Positions 35,327 through 44,490 of a stretch of DNA of 64,000 nucleotides are shown here, piece by piece. The stretch is taken from positions 389,242 through 453,241 of the forward strand of contig JBEVXD010000004.1 in the NCBI GenBank assembly GCA_040506275.1, given 5' to 3'. The stretch is from Thiodiazotropha sp040506275. Lineage in GTDB: Bacteria > Pseudomonadota > Gammaproteobacteria > Chromatiales > Chromatiaceae. Each line of letters opens with the position of its first letter. The first letter of the stretch is position 1. A program made the translations under genes and the position numbers. The notes beneath the pieces were generated by a model, which did not search any database, was not told where the DNA came from, and saw only the letters and a list, made by a program, of their open reading frames with translations.

Positions 35327-37450
35327 CTATGTCCCCGCTAGCAGTTGATCTATAGGAAAGGGCCTGCAGATACCATAGCCCTGCACAAAATCCACACCAA
35401 TCTCTCGGAGGCGATCATGAATTTCAGGGCTCTCGACAAACTCAGCAATAGTCTCCAGTCCCATGATATGACCAATACGATTGATGGCGTCCACCATTGA
35501 GTCGTCTATCTGATTAACAAGCATCTCTTTGACAAAGGCCCCGTCTATCTTCAGATATTCCACAGGTAGATGTTTCAGATACCCGAATGAGGAGAGGCCG
35601 CTACCAAAATCATCCAGAGCGAACTCGCAACCATGGCGTTGCAAGGTGCGCATGAAGTGTTCGGCGGATGTTAAATTGGAGATAGCCGCGGTCTCGGTAA
35701 CCTCGAAACAGAGCATGCCTGCCGGTATATCATGCTCCTGTATGGTCTGCAAAATCCACTTCAAGAATTCTTCATCGCATACGGAGTGACCCGATAGATT
35801 GACGAAGAACCGTCGCCCCGATGCAAAACAATTCGCACGATTACTGGTAATAAACCGGGTGACCTGATCGATAACCCAGCGATCTACAGCTGGCATCAAA
35901 CCGAAACGCTCGGCAGCAGGTATAAAAGCACCAGGGGGGATCATCCCCGACCCCTCATCCAGCAGTCGGATCAGCACTTCCACATGTTCCCGCTTCCCCT
36001 CACCTGTAGTAACCGATGAGATCGGCTGAACATAGAGGGTGAATAGATCATCTTCCAGGGCGGTTCTGATGCGGGTAACCCATTGTGTCTCACCATGGCG
36101 CTTAGCAGCGGAACTGTCTACCGAATCATAGATATGGATTTTATTGCGACCTTCCTCCTTGGCGGTCAGACAGGCAATATCTGCGAAACCGAGTATCTGC
36201 TCAACACTATTGCTCTCATTATCTATGGGAATCATGCCGATACTTATGCTCTGGGCGTAGATCTTACCACCCCAGGCAAAACGAAAACCCTGTACCGCTT
36301 TACGTATTTTTTCAGCAATGGATTCGGCTGCTTCGAGGGTACACTGGCTAAGCAGGATGCCAAACTCATCCCCACCCAAGCGGGCCAGGAGATCGCTGTT
36401 ACGTATCGACCGTTTAATCAATGCTGCCAGCTGGCGTAGAAGCTCATCACCAGCAGCATATCCACAACTGTCGTTAACCACGATAAAGCGATCTATATCC
36501 AGGTAGAGCAGGCAGTGACGGTCCTCCTCAAACACGGTCTCTTCAAGAAGATGGGATAGCCGTCGATCAAATTCAGCACGATTATAGAGCCGGGTGACCG
36601 GATCATGGCTTGCCTGCCAACTCAACTGAGCCGCCAGTTTCCGGGACTGACTGGTATCCTTGAATACCAGAACGATTCCTTCCAGCCCCCCGTCATCACC
36701 TTTCAGACGGGTAGTCGTCTGCTGAATCGGGATACTCAATCCCTCACAGTGGGTCAATACCAACTGGCGGCTTTGGTCCTGCAGAATCTGTTCAAGAGTG
36801 AGCATTTCGCTTGATTGAGCCGATTCATCGTAAACCTGATAGACATCAGTTAAAGCGCGGCCGGTGATTTGATTGCTTTGAAAGCCTGTCATACTCTCCG
36901 CAGCCAGATTGACAAATTCAATCCTGCCATTTTCACTCATTAGAATTACCGCATCTTCCACAGAGGAGAGAATGGCATGGGTACTGTTTTCAGAGAGTCT
37001 GTTGAAGTGTCCTGAATCCGGCTCCTTGTGTTGGACATTCACTTCATCGATCTGCACCAGGCAATATCCCGGATGCATTACCAATGGACGGACACTGACA
37101 CGGACAATACGCTTCTTATCCAGATTGAAAAGATGGCGGGGTGTCTGAAACTGCTTTTCGAACGAACTGCTTTGATGCGCTCTGGATTGATCTATTGCTG
37201 ATTCGACCATGTCATCAAATTTTGGCCCGGCAAGAGAGGGAATAAGATCATCAATTTGCAGGAGGCACTGTTCATGATCTGACAATCCAAATCGATCATT
37301 CAGCCAGTTGTTCCAGGCAAGGGCTTTTTTATTGGCATCCACTAAACAGATGCCAACATCACAGGCATCGATTACCTCTTGTAAATTCAAAATAGAATCT
37401 TCAGAGATCTGCGGCCACTCTCCAGTCGCTACTAAACCCTTCCCTCGCAC
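35327..37450 (-). CDS. PAS-GGDEF-EAL cyclic di-GMP signalling protein
   Basis: 707 residues. A first PAS-like region is near 20-130, a second PAS near 150-270 (HAILSSVEDAVILMSENGRI, MTGFQSNQITGRALTDVY), GGDEF near 275-440 with ARLGGDEF and an intact I-site RNSD, and an EAL domain near 460-700. The EAL start reads VEVLIRL instead of EALLR but keeps the Glu; the later metal and catalytic motifs DDFGSGLSSFGYLK and KIDGAFV are present. The protein may therefore both make and break cyclic di-GMP. There is no transmembrane helix, so PAS domains would sense a cytoplasmic cue. The start is GTG 37450; no better codon is in frame nearby. Confidence 0.92.
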   Translation of the reverse strand: MRGKGLVATGEWPQISEDSILNLQEVIDACDVGICLVDANKKALAWNNWLNDRFGLSDHEQCLLQIDDLIPSLAGPKFDDMVESAIDQSRAHQSSSFEKQFQTPRHLFNLDKKRIVRVSVRPLVMHPGYCLVQIDEVNVQHKEPDSGHFNRLSENSTHAILSSVEDAVILMSENGRIEFVNLAAESMTGFQSNQITGRALTDVYQVYDESAQSSEMLTLEQILQDQSRQLVLTHCEGLSIPIQQTTTRLKGDDGGLEGIVLVFKDTSQSRKLAAQLSWQASHDPVTRLYNRAEFDRRLSHLLEETVFEEDRHCLLYLDIDRFIVVNDSCGYAAGDELLRQLAALIKRSIRNSDLLARLGGDEFGILLSQCTLEAAESIAEKIRKAVQGFRFAWGGKIYAQSISIGMIPIDNESNSVEQILGFADIACLTAKEEGRNKIHIYDSVDSSAAKRHGETQWVTRIRTALEDDLFTLYVQPISSVTTGEGKREHVEVLIRLLDEGSGMIPPGAFIPAAERFGLMPAVDRWVIDQVTRFITSNRANCFASGRRFFVNLSGHSVCDEEFLKWILQTIQEHDIPAGMLCFEVTETAAISNLTSAEHFMRTLQRHGCEFALDDFGSGLSSFGYLKHLPVEYLKIDGAFVKEMLVNQIDDSMVDAINRIGHIMGLETIAEFVESPEIHDRLREIGVDFVQGYGICRPFPIDQLLAGT

Positions 37451-37733
37451 GATACATACCCTAAAAAATCACCAAGATAGTGATAAAAAGTGATGGTAAA
37501 CAATCCGTAATAAACACGGAGTTAACCAATACCCCTAATCATTTCTTCCATGACGATACCTGTTTCAGGTATTCATCCACCCTGGATAACATTAGGTCTG
37601 TTTATAGTTTTGTGCAGACTCAACTCTAGCCAACTGCACACTACGACAATATCGTCGGCCGATCATCGATATAACTTTAGCTTGAATCCGCATTGGTCTG
37701 ACGGACACTAGTGTAGAGCTGAAAAAAAACAGG

Positions 37734-38423
37734 CTAAAACAGATCGACTTCTTCCGCGGTCAGTGAACGATGTGCCCCTGGAGCAAGTTGCTTATCAAGC
37801 GTCAAAGCACCAATCGATTCCCGATGCAAGGCAACTACCCGATTGCCTACAGAGGCAAACATACGCTTGACCTGGTGGTATTTACCCTCGGTGATGGTAA
37901 GACACAGATGATTTTCACTCAGCATCTGCAGTGTTGCCGGACGGGTCGGTTTCTTTTCATGATGAAGGGTCACCCCTTGCTCTATCTGCAACGCATCAGC
38001 GTCACTGAGCGCAGATTTGAGTTCAACCCGGTAAGTTTTCCCACAGGCCTTGACCGGGGAAGTTACACGATGGGACCACTGACCATCGTCAGTGAGCAAC
38101 ACAAGACCCGTGGCATCGATATCTAGACGTCCAGCGATATGCAGATTGTCATATCTGTCCTGCCCCAGAAGATCCAGGACAGTACGGTGACTGGGGTCCT
38201 GGGTGGCACACACCACGCCAGCCGGCTTGTTCAGCATATAGTATCTGGGCAGTGGCGTGGCCAGGATCTGCTCATCAAACAGTACTGCAGCAGCTGTATC
38301 CACCTGATGTGCAGGTCGTACTATGGCTCTACCATCGACCGAGACACGTCCAGCCCGGATAGCACTGCGCGCTTCGGAACGACTGAGTTCTGTGACCTGA
38401 CTGAGATAGCGATCAAGCCTCAT
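37734..38423 (-). CDS. rsuA: 16S rRNA pseudouridine-516 synthase RsuA
   Basis: 229 residues. An N-terminal S4 RNA-binding domain (MRLDRYLSQVTELSRSEARS) is followed by the RsuA-type synthase core: YYMLNKPAGVVCATQDPSH and HIAGRLDIDATGLVLLTDDG, in which the Asp is catalytic, and GKYHQVKRMFASVGNRV. It should isomerise a uridine in 16S rRNA (position 516 in E. coli). Its ATG overlaps the thiC stop by four bases, so it is the second gene of a TPP-controlled transcript. That pairing is unusual and may only be positional. Confidence 0.92.
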   Translation of the reverse strand: MRLDRYLSQVTELSRSEARSAIRAGRVSVDGRAIVRPAHQVDTAAAVLFDEQILATPLPRYYMLNKPAGVVCATQDPSHRTVLDLLGQDRYDNLHIAGRLDIDATGLVLLTDDGQWSHRVTSPVKACGKTYRVELKSALSDADALQIEQGVTLHHEKKPTRPATLQMLSENHLCLTITEGKYHQVKRMFASVGNRVVALHRESIGALTLDKQLAPGAHRSLTAEEVDLF

Positions 38424-40309
38424 AGCTCTTTATAGAGCTTGCCTCCCTGGGTTTTGAACTCCACTGCCTTCTCCTGCATACCCTGTTCAAGCGCCTCTCC
38501 ATCAGTGACACCAAGGGACTTTGCATATTCCCGAACATCCTGAGTAATCTTCATGGAGCAGAAGTGAGGTCCACACATGGAGCAGAAATGTGCCACTTTA
38601 TGGGCCTGATGAGGCAGGGTTTCATCATGAAAAGCAATCGCCTTCTCAGGATCCAGACTCAATGCAAACTGATCTTCCCAACGAAACTCGAAGCGCGCTT
38701 TTGACATGGCATTATCTTGCAGTTGGGCACCGGGAAAGCCTTTTGCCAGATCCGCTGCATGGGCTGCAACCTTGTAGGTGATAATACCCTCTCTTACATC
38801 CTCCTTGTTGGGTAGACCCAGATGCTCCTTTGGCGTGACATAGCAGAGCATGGCGGTACCATACCAACCAATTTGCGCGGCACCGATACCGGAACTGAAG
38901 TGGTCATAGCCAGGTGAAATATCTGTGACCAATGGACCGAGGGTATAGAAAGGCGCTTCAAAGCAGTCCTGCAGTTCCTTCTCCATGTTCTCCTTTATCA
39001 TCTGCATCGGCACATGACCCGGCCCTTCAATCATAACCTGGACATCATGCTCCCAAGCCACTTTGGTCAGCTCACCCAGTGTCTCCAATTCACTGAACTG
39101 CGCCTCATCGTTGGCGTCGGCCAGACAACCGGGACGCAATCCATCACCCAGGGAAAATGCCACATCATAGGCCTTCATGATTTCGCAGATCTCCACAAAG
39201 TGGGTGTAGAGGAAGTTCTCCTGATGGTGAGCCAGACACCACTTGGCCAGGATTGAGCCGCCACGGGAGACAATACCGGTCACTCGCTCAGCGGTGAGAG
39301 GGACATATCGCAACAGCACACCTGCATGGATGGTGAAATAATCCACCCCCTGTTCAGCCTGCTCAATCAGTGTGTCACGCATTATTTCCCAGCTTAACTC
39401 TTCTGCCTTACCATCAACCTTTTCAAGCGCCTGGTAGATCGGCACAGTACCGATCGGCATTGGCGCATTACGCAATATCCACTCACGAGTCTCATGGATA
39501 TTATTTCCGGTTGAGAGGTCCATCAGAGTGTCCCCACCCCAACGAGCAGACCAAGCCATCTTTTCCACCTCTTCGCTAATCGACGAAGTGATGGCACTGT
39601 TACCAATGTTGGTATTGACCTTTACTCTGAAGTTGCGGCCGATGATCATCGGCTCCAGTTCCGGGTGGTTGATGTTCGCCGGGATAATCGCCCGACCTGC
39701 CGCCAGCTCTGAACGTACAAATTCAGGGGTCACTTGATCTGGAATTTGTGCCCCGAAACTCTCTCCTGGATGCTGTCGCAACAGCTTCGCATACCGTGGA
39801 TCATTACGCATTTCCTGGAGTCGGCAATTCTCTCGTATCGCCACAAACTCCATCTCAGGGGTGATCACACCCTGGCGGGCATAGTGCATCTGAGTGACGT
39901 TACTGCCCGCTTTCGCCCGCCGTGGTGCTTGAATGTGTTCGAATCTCAGATGGGAGAGTTGTGGATCGTTCTGACGTGCCTGGCCAAACTCGGAACTGGG
40001 CCCTGTAAGCAACTCAGTGTCATTGCGCTCTTCGATCCAGCCACTGCGCAAATCGGGCATACCACGCAGCAGGTCAATATGTTGTTCAGGGTCGGTAAAG
40101 GGACCAGAGGTATCGTAGACAGGTATCGGAGGGTTTTCCTCTGCTCCAAAACTGGCTGAGGTTGCTTCCTGGCTGATTTCACGTATTGGCACTCTGATAT
40201 CTGGCCGGGAACCTTCAACATAGGTTTTGTGAGAGTTATAGAAGGGGCGAGTTACCTCCTCCGAGAGACTTGCGGTCTTTTTAATGAAATCTTCTGGAAT
40301 GGCACTCAT
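38420..40309 (-). CDS. thiC: Phosphomethylpyrimidine synthase ThiC
   Basis: 629 residues, full length. ThiC is a radical-SAM enzyme that turns aminoimidazole ribotide into hydroxymethylpyrimidine phosphate for thiamine. The cluster-binding CSMCGPHFC (Cys-X2-Cys-X4-Cys) is near the C-terminus at about residue 576, and NIGNSAITSS, MDLSTGNNIHETREWILRN and IEGPGHVPMQMIKENM are classic. The gene is preceded by a TPP riboswitch (40357-40440) and followed by rsuA with a four-base overlap. Regulation is therefore by thiamine pyrophosphate. Confidence 0.98.
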   Translation of the reverse strand: MSAIPEDFIKKTASLSEEVTRPFYNSHKTYVEGSRPDIRVPIREISQEATSASFGAEENPPIPVYDTSGPFTDPEQHIDLLRGMPDLRSGWIEERNDTELLTGPSSEFGQARQNDPQLSHLRFEHIQAPRRAKAGSNVTQMHYARQGVITPEMEFVAIRENCRLQEMRNDPRYAKLLRQHPGESFGAQIPDQVTPEFVRSELAAGRAIIPANINHPELEPMIIGRNFRVKVNTNIGNSAITSSISEEVEKMAWSARWGGDTLMDLSTGNNIHETREWILRNAPMPIGTVPIYQALEKVDGKAEELSWEIMRDTLIEQAEQGVDYFTIHAGVLLRYVPLTAERVTGIVSRGGSILAKWCLAHHQENFLYTHFVEICEIMKAYDVAFSLGDGLRPGCLADANDEAQFSELETLGELTKVAWEHDVQVMIEGPGHVPMQMIKENMEKELQDCFEAPFYTLGPLVTDISPGYDHFSSGIGAAQIGWYGTAMLCYVTPKEHLGLPNKEDVREGIITYKVAAHAADLAKGFPGAQLQDNAMSKARFEFRWEDQFALSLDPEKAIAFHDETLPHQAHKVAHFCSMCGPHFCSMKITQDVREYAKSLGVTDGEALEQGMQEKAVEFKTQGGKLYKEL

Positions 40310-40356
40310 GTAGGAAACCTCGCTAAGGCAGAGAGTGCGTAGACCTCAGTGGGCTT

Positions 40357-40440
40357 CAGCTTCCCTCCGCCGGTATGATCCGGATCAGGTGATTAAGGGT
40401 CTTTCTCAGTCCGAGATAAAATACCGGACACCCCTAGCCT
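40357..40440 (-). promoter_or_regulatory. TPP riboswitch (THI element) of thiC
   Basis: Read on the minus strand: TAGGGGTGTCC, then ACTGAGA, then ACCCTTAATCACCTGATCCGG followed by ATCATACCGG and GGAGGGAAG. These are the conserved TPP-binding pieces in order, 48 bp ahead of the thiC start. The short gap suggests control of translation. The 40441-40808 stretch beyond shows no gene. Confidence 0.97.
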
Positions 40441-40808
40441 TTGATGAGGAAGAGTATAACCTGAAACAGTTTTTTTTATAGCGTGGCTGAGCAGATACGG
40501 CCTATTACCAGCCCTACAACTTGTTGCAGTAAAGCCAGATCACAACGAAATAGAAGATTTATCAGGTGCATTGAAAGATCGCCACAAACTCAATAATTTC
40601 CTTTAATATCAAAAGGTAACCCACATTAAATACTGAATTTATCGATCATTGAAAATCTCTAACCCTATAATTTTCCAGGAATTATTGTCGCATTATCCTC
40701 GAACCCATCTTGAAACCTATCCCATCTAGAATCTTGCCCACAAGGATCAAAAAACGTAGTCTAATGCGTCTGCCAGACTAAACCATAATAAATTTCAGGA
40801 TATTTCAA

Positions 40809-41477
40809 ATGATGGCAAACCTCTTCGAAAAAGCACGTTTCAACATGGTGGAGCAGCAGATTCGCCCATGGGAAGTAATCGACCCAAGCGTCTTATCGCT
40901 AATGGAAACACTACCCAGAGAAGCGTTTGTCCCTGAGGCCTATCAGGATCTTGCCTATGCAGACACAGAAATTCCGATTGGTCACGGACAGAAGATGATG
41001 TTCCCGCGAATGGAAGGCCGGCTGATGCAGGCCCTTGATCTGCAACCTGACAACCGGGTGTTGGAGATAGGAACTGGCAGCGGCTACCTTACAGCCTGTC
41101 TGGCAAACCTGGCCAAAGCGGTCGTCTCTATCGATCTCCATCAGGCGTTCACCGACGCCGCTGCCGCTAAACTTGAGCAGCAAGGTCTACACAACGTAAC
41201 ACTCCTGACAGGTGATGCCCTGGCAGAACCCGTGGAAGGAGGCCCCTTCGACGCAATTGCGGTAACCGGCTCACTGCCTACCAGCAATCAAGTTGAGATC
41301 TTTCGTCAACAACTGTCTATTGGGGGGCGAATGTTTGTTGTCATCGGTGTCCCGCCCGTGATGCAGTGCCTCTTAATCACGCGGCATGAAGAGAAGATAT
41401 TCCAGGAAGAGAGCATTTTTGAAACTGAAGTTGCTGCTTTAGAGAATGCTCCCGCTCCAGTGGAGTTTGAGTTCTAA
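40809..41477 (+). CDS. Protein-L-isoaspartate O-methyltransferase family protein
   Basis: 222 residues of the Pcm-type SAM methyltransferase family. The MVEQQIRPWEVIDPSVLSLM start and REAFVPEAYQDLAYADTEIPIGHGQKM match the family, and the SAM motif is VLEIGTGSGYLTACLA near residue 81. This variant (MVEQQIRPW start, AYADTEIPI) is the one that in many Gammaproteobacteria lies beside tolC, and is shorter in the C-terminus than E. coli Pcm. It may repair isoaspartyl damage, but whether this subgroup has that activity is uncertain. TTTCAGGATATTTCAA gives an AGGA before ATG 40809 or 40812. Confidence 0.88.
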   Translation: MMANLFEKARFNMVEQQIRPWEVIDPSVLSLMETLPREAFVPEAYQDLAYADTEIPIGHGQKMMFPRMEGRLMQALDLQPDNRVLEIGTGSGYLTACLANLAKAVVSIDLHQAFTDAAAAKLEQQGLHNVTLLTGDALAEPVEGGPFDAIAVTGSLPTSNQVEIFRQQLSIGGRMFVVIGVPPVMQCLLITRHEEKIFQEESIFETEVAALENAPAPVEFEF

Positions 41478-41553
41478 CCCCCTGTCGCTGCCTTTGATTG
41501 GAACCAAGCAGCACAGTGGAAAATATAATTATTATGACGAGTAGAGGGAGATC

Positions 41554-42132
41554 ATGAGCATAAATAAAAGCACATTACCACTGACACATGCAGCAACCAG
41601 TCAACTACTGATCGTCAATACCCAGGAGAGACTGACAAAGGCAATGCCTGATCAGGACCTGGCGCAGATGATTCCAAGTATGGTCCAGTTGAGTAAAGCT
41701 GCCAGTATGCTGGATATTCCCATTATCCTGTCAGAACACTATGGACAGGGACTGGGAAGCACACTTTCAGAAATCACCGAACACCTTCCCCCTCACACCA
41801 AGGCCAAAGATAAGCTAACCTTTTCCTGTTGTACTGCACCAGGATTCGAAGAGGAGTTGGCTGAAAACGGTGCGCGGAAACAGATCGTGATGGTGGGACT
41901 GGAGGCCCATATCTGTATTCTACAAACTGCTGCAGGTCTACAACAGTGGGGATACCAAGTCTTCGTCGTGGAAGATGCCATCGCATCTCGCAAGGTCATC
42001 CATCGTGAAAATGCCATCATGCGCATGCGTCGTGGTGGAATCAACATCACCAACATGGAGTCTGTCATTTTTGAGTGGATGGGAGATGCAAATCACCCGA
42101 AATTCAAAGAGATTTCTCAGTTAATAAGATGA
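41554..42132 (+). CDS. Isochorismatase-family hydrolase with substituted catalytic Asp
   Basis: 192 residues of the cysteine-hydrolase (isochorismatase-like) fold. The nucleophile region GLEAHICILQT (Cys near residue 121), the Lys region DKLTFSCC and the strand YQVFVVEDAIASR are in place. The first strand reads LLIVNTQERL; most members have Asp where Asn22 stands (VDMQ/CDMQE), and that Asp belongs to the Asp-Lys-Cys triad. Either the activity is altered or Asn is tolerated in this group. The closest branch by pattern is the ISOC1/YcaC-like proteins of unknown substrate. GAGGGAG precedes the ATG. It follows the methyltransferase gene by 76 bp. Confidence 0.85.
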   Translation: MSINKSTLPLTHAATSQLLIVNTQERLTKAMPDQDLAQMIPSMVQLSKAASMLDIPIILSEHYGQGLGSTLSEITEHLPPHTKAKDKLTFSCCTAPGFEEELAENGARKQIVMVGLEAHICILQTAAGLQQWGYQVFVVEDAIASRKVIHRENAIMRMRRGGINITNMESVIFEWMGDANHPKFKEISQLIR

Positions 42133-42449
42133 TGCGCCACTGATTAATTCAGGGTTGTGTATGACTCAACCAGATAAAATACGGATTACACAATCACTAC
42201 ATACCGATCCTTGAATTAGTCAGCATCCCTCATCTCTTTTCTAATCCCGCACTCTAATCGCCCCTCATTTTCCAGCCTGCAAAAAAATAGATTGCAACAG
42301 CAGCTTGTATTCTGAAATCAAATTCAAGTTTTACATTTAAACAGCGATACATTTAGCACAGACAGTACTTTTTACATCGGACAAACCTCTCCTACTCAGG
42401 GATTTTGAGGAAAAGACTAGTAATCAGCCAAAAGGGGGGTTCTCTCCTG
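42133..42449. other. Gene-free upstream region of the chemoreceptor
   Basis: No gene. The last part has GGGGGG at 42433-42438 as a ribosome-binding site for ATG 42450. I see no clear sigma-28 motif. Confidence 0.4.
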
Positions 42450-44144
42450 ATGGAAGATCAGTCCAACACTCAATTTCTGGTGATATCGATGTCATTCCTA
42501 AATAATCTACCCATCAAATTACGCCTTTACATTCTGGTCGGCACGTTACTCTCAGTTTCACTATTTGTTGGTCTTATGGGACTTAGGGGTATGCAGCAGG
42601 CCGACCTCGCAATAGATGGTCTATATCACACCGATATGGAACATATGCAAGTCCTGTCAACAATCGTCGAAAAGCTCGAAGACAGCCGGGCGGAAATTCT
42701 GCTGTCACTTCAGCATGATCCCAGCTCCCCTTTTTCGAATATGCACGACCACCCAGCGTCCAAACATATTCAGCAAGTTCATGAAAATATTGAAACCATC
42801 AATGAGCATTGGGCGGAATTCATCTCTTCACCGCTATCCAGTGAGGAGAAAAAGCAGGCAGAAGAGTTCAATAGAGAACTAAAGCACTATGAGGCTGACG
42901 GACTGGAATCCATCACCAAGTTGCTTGAAGGAGGCGAATACCATAAGGCCAATGAACTCTTATTGAAGGTCATCAACCCATCCTTGCATAAGATCAACGA
43001 AATAACCAAACAACTACTTGATCAGGCTGAACACAATGCGGAACTCGCTTTCACTGAGACGGATCAGTCATACCACAGCATGATAACAATCATCACTGCC
43101 AGCCTGGCGCTGGGTGCATTGGTCAGCCTTATATTGGCCTACTTCACAATCTCAGGTATATCCAGGGGCGTCACTCTGGTTGAGCAAACCGCCAAGCAGC
43201 TTGCAGATGGTCAACTGAATGCCCGGGTCGATTATAAGAGCAACGACGAGATAGGACATATTGCTGATTCGTTCAACCAAATGGCTGAAGTTTTCCATGA
43301 TGCGATGAACCAGGTTAAAGACTCTGTCGTTCAGCTAGCCTCAGCAGCAGAAGAGACCTCCTCAGTCACAGACCAAACCACCGCAGGCATTAACCAGCAG
43401 CTGACCGAAACCAGCCAGGTCGCGACTGCCATTAATCAGATGAGTGCCACTGTGCAGGAGGTCGCACATAACGCAGTCGATGCCGCCACTGCCGCCAAGG
43501 AGGCAGATAGCACCTTTGTTGAGGGTAGAGAGGTCATCGATCAAGTCATTGAAGGCATTGGAGATCTGGCGAAAGAGGTGGAACAGGCAGCAACTGTGAT
43601 CCAGGAACTTGAGCATGAGAGTCGAAATATCGGCAGTGTACTCGATGTTATCAAGAGCATAGCCGAACAGACCAACCTACTGGCCCTCAATGCAGCGATA
43701 GAAGCAGCGCGAGCTGGAGAACAGGGTCGTGGATTTGCTGTCGTGGCTGATGAGGTTCGCACCCTGGCTGGACGTACCCAGGACTCAACCCAAGAGATAG
43801 AGGAGATGATCAGCAAACTCCAGCATGGCGCGGATAACGCAGTCAAGGTCATGTCGAACGGGAAGGAGATGACACAAACCGGCGTAGAGCAAGCGGCATC
43901 CGCTGGTCAGGCTATGCAGAAAATCAATACTGCAGTAACCCGCATCTCTGAAATGAATGCTCAGATTGCCAGTGCAGCTGAAGAGCAGAGTTCGGTCACC
44001 GAAGAGATCAACCGCAGTATTGTCAGTATCAATAATGTATCAGAGCAATCTGCTGCTGGTGCTCAACAGACTTCTCTGGCCAGTGATGACCTGGCAAAAC
44101 TGGCTGATCAACTCAAGACTCTGGTCGACCGATTCAAGGTTTAG
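42450..44144 (+). CDS. Methyl-accepting chemotaxis protein
   Basis: 564 residues from ATG 42450. Transmembrane helix 1 is near 26-45 (LYILVGTLLSVSLFVGLMGL); a periplasmic four-helix-type sensor of about 165 residues follows; helix 2 is near 211-236 (ITIITASLALGALVSLILAY); a HAMP domain comes next (QTAKQLADGQLNARVDYKSN), then the signalling hairpin with EQTNLLALNAAIEAARAGEQ near 405-425 and GFAVVADEVRTLAGR. The sensor contains MRGMQQADLAIDGLY-like text typical of 4HB_MCP domains. No C-terminal CheR-binding pentapeptide is present (it ends VDRFKV). The ligand is unknown, and no che genes are nearby. An upstream TTG (42405) is less likely as start. Confidence 0.94.
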   Translation: MEDQSNTQFLVISMSFLNNLPIKLRLYILVGTLLSVSLFVGLMGLRGMQQADLAIDGLYHTDMEHMQVLSTIVEKLEDSRAEILLSLQHDPSSPFSNMHDHPASKHIQQVHENIETINEHWAEFISSPLSSEEKKQAEEFNRELKHYEADGLESITKLLEGGEYHKANELLLKVINPSLHKINEITKQLLDQAEHNAELAFTETDQSYHSMITIITASLALGALVSLILAYFTISGISRGVTLVEQTAKQLADGQLNARVDYKSNDEIGHIADSFNQMAEVFHDAMNQVKDSVVQLASAAEETSSVTDQTTAGINQQLTETSQVATAINQMSATVQEVAHNAVDAATAAKEADSTFVEGREVIDQVIEGIGDLAKEVEQAATVIQELEHESRNIGSVLDVIKSIAEQTNLLALNAAIEAARAGEQGRGFAVVADEVRTLAGRTQDSTQEIEEMISKLQHGADNAVKVMSNGKEMTQTGVEQAASAGQAMQKINTAVTRISEMNAQIASAAEEQSSVTEEINRSIVSINNVSEQSAAGAQQTSLASDDLAKLADQLKTLVDRFKV

Positions 44145-44172
44145 ACCGGATAGTGTAGTGCCTCATACTAGA

Positions 44173-44203
44173 TGTTCTGATCGAACCCTTTTCGATCAGA
44201 ACA
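44173..44203 (+). terminator. Strong stem-loop after the chemoreceptor gene
   Basis: TGTTCTGATCGAA and TTCGATCAGAACA form a perfect 13-bp stem with a 5-base loop, 28 bp after the stop. There is no clear T-run. Confidence 0.6.
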
Positions 44204-44382
44204 TTCAATCCCCTCAACGATAAACAGTGCAGGCCGCGTCATGCGGCCCTGCTCAGCCCTCCTTTGCAACAGATACACCCAGCTGCATAAGTTACCTGCA
44301 GACCCGTTTTTCCTTTCCATCAGCTCGGCTGTGTCTCAAAAAACTTAAAATCCATCTAAAATTAGAGGTAATAGAGAGAAAG

Positions 44383-44453
44383 TGTCGACATATTTAAAAT
44401 AATTGTCTATAAATTAGAGAAATTAAGGCAGTTATCACTAATAAATGTCGACA
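44383..44453 (+). promoter_or_regulatory. prpE promoter with twin PrpR operators
   Basis: Perfect palindromes TGTCGACA lie at 44383-44390 and 44446-44453, 63 bp apart. The first supplies TCGACA as a -35 box, with TATAAA 17 bp later (44408-44413) as -10. The second lies in the early transcript, 37 bp before the prpE ATG. The prpR promoter has the same layout. Confidence 0.8.
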
Positions 44454-44490
44454 CATGATCGGCAAAACAGACACCAGAGGAATCCATCAC

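Noticed and set aside
44154..44172. 19-mer AGTGTAGTGCCTCATACTA, similar to 5233-5251 (one mismatch)
   Set aside because: A rough count of all pairs in 64 kb on both strands gives about one such match by chance, and the flanks differ.
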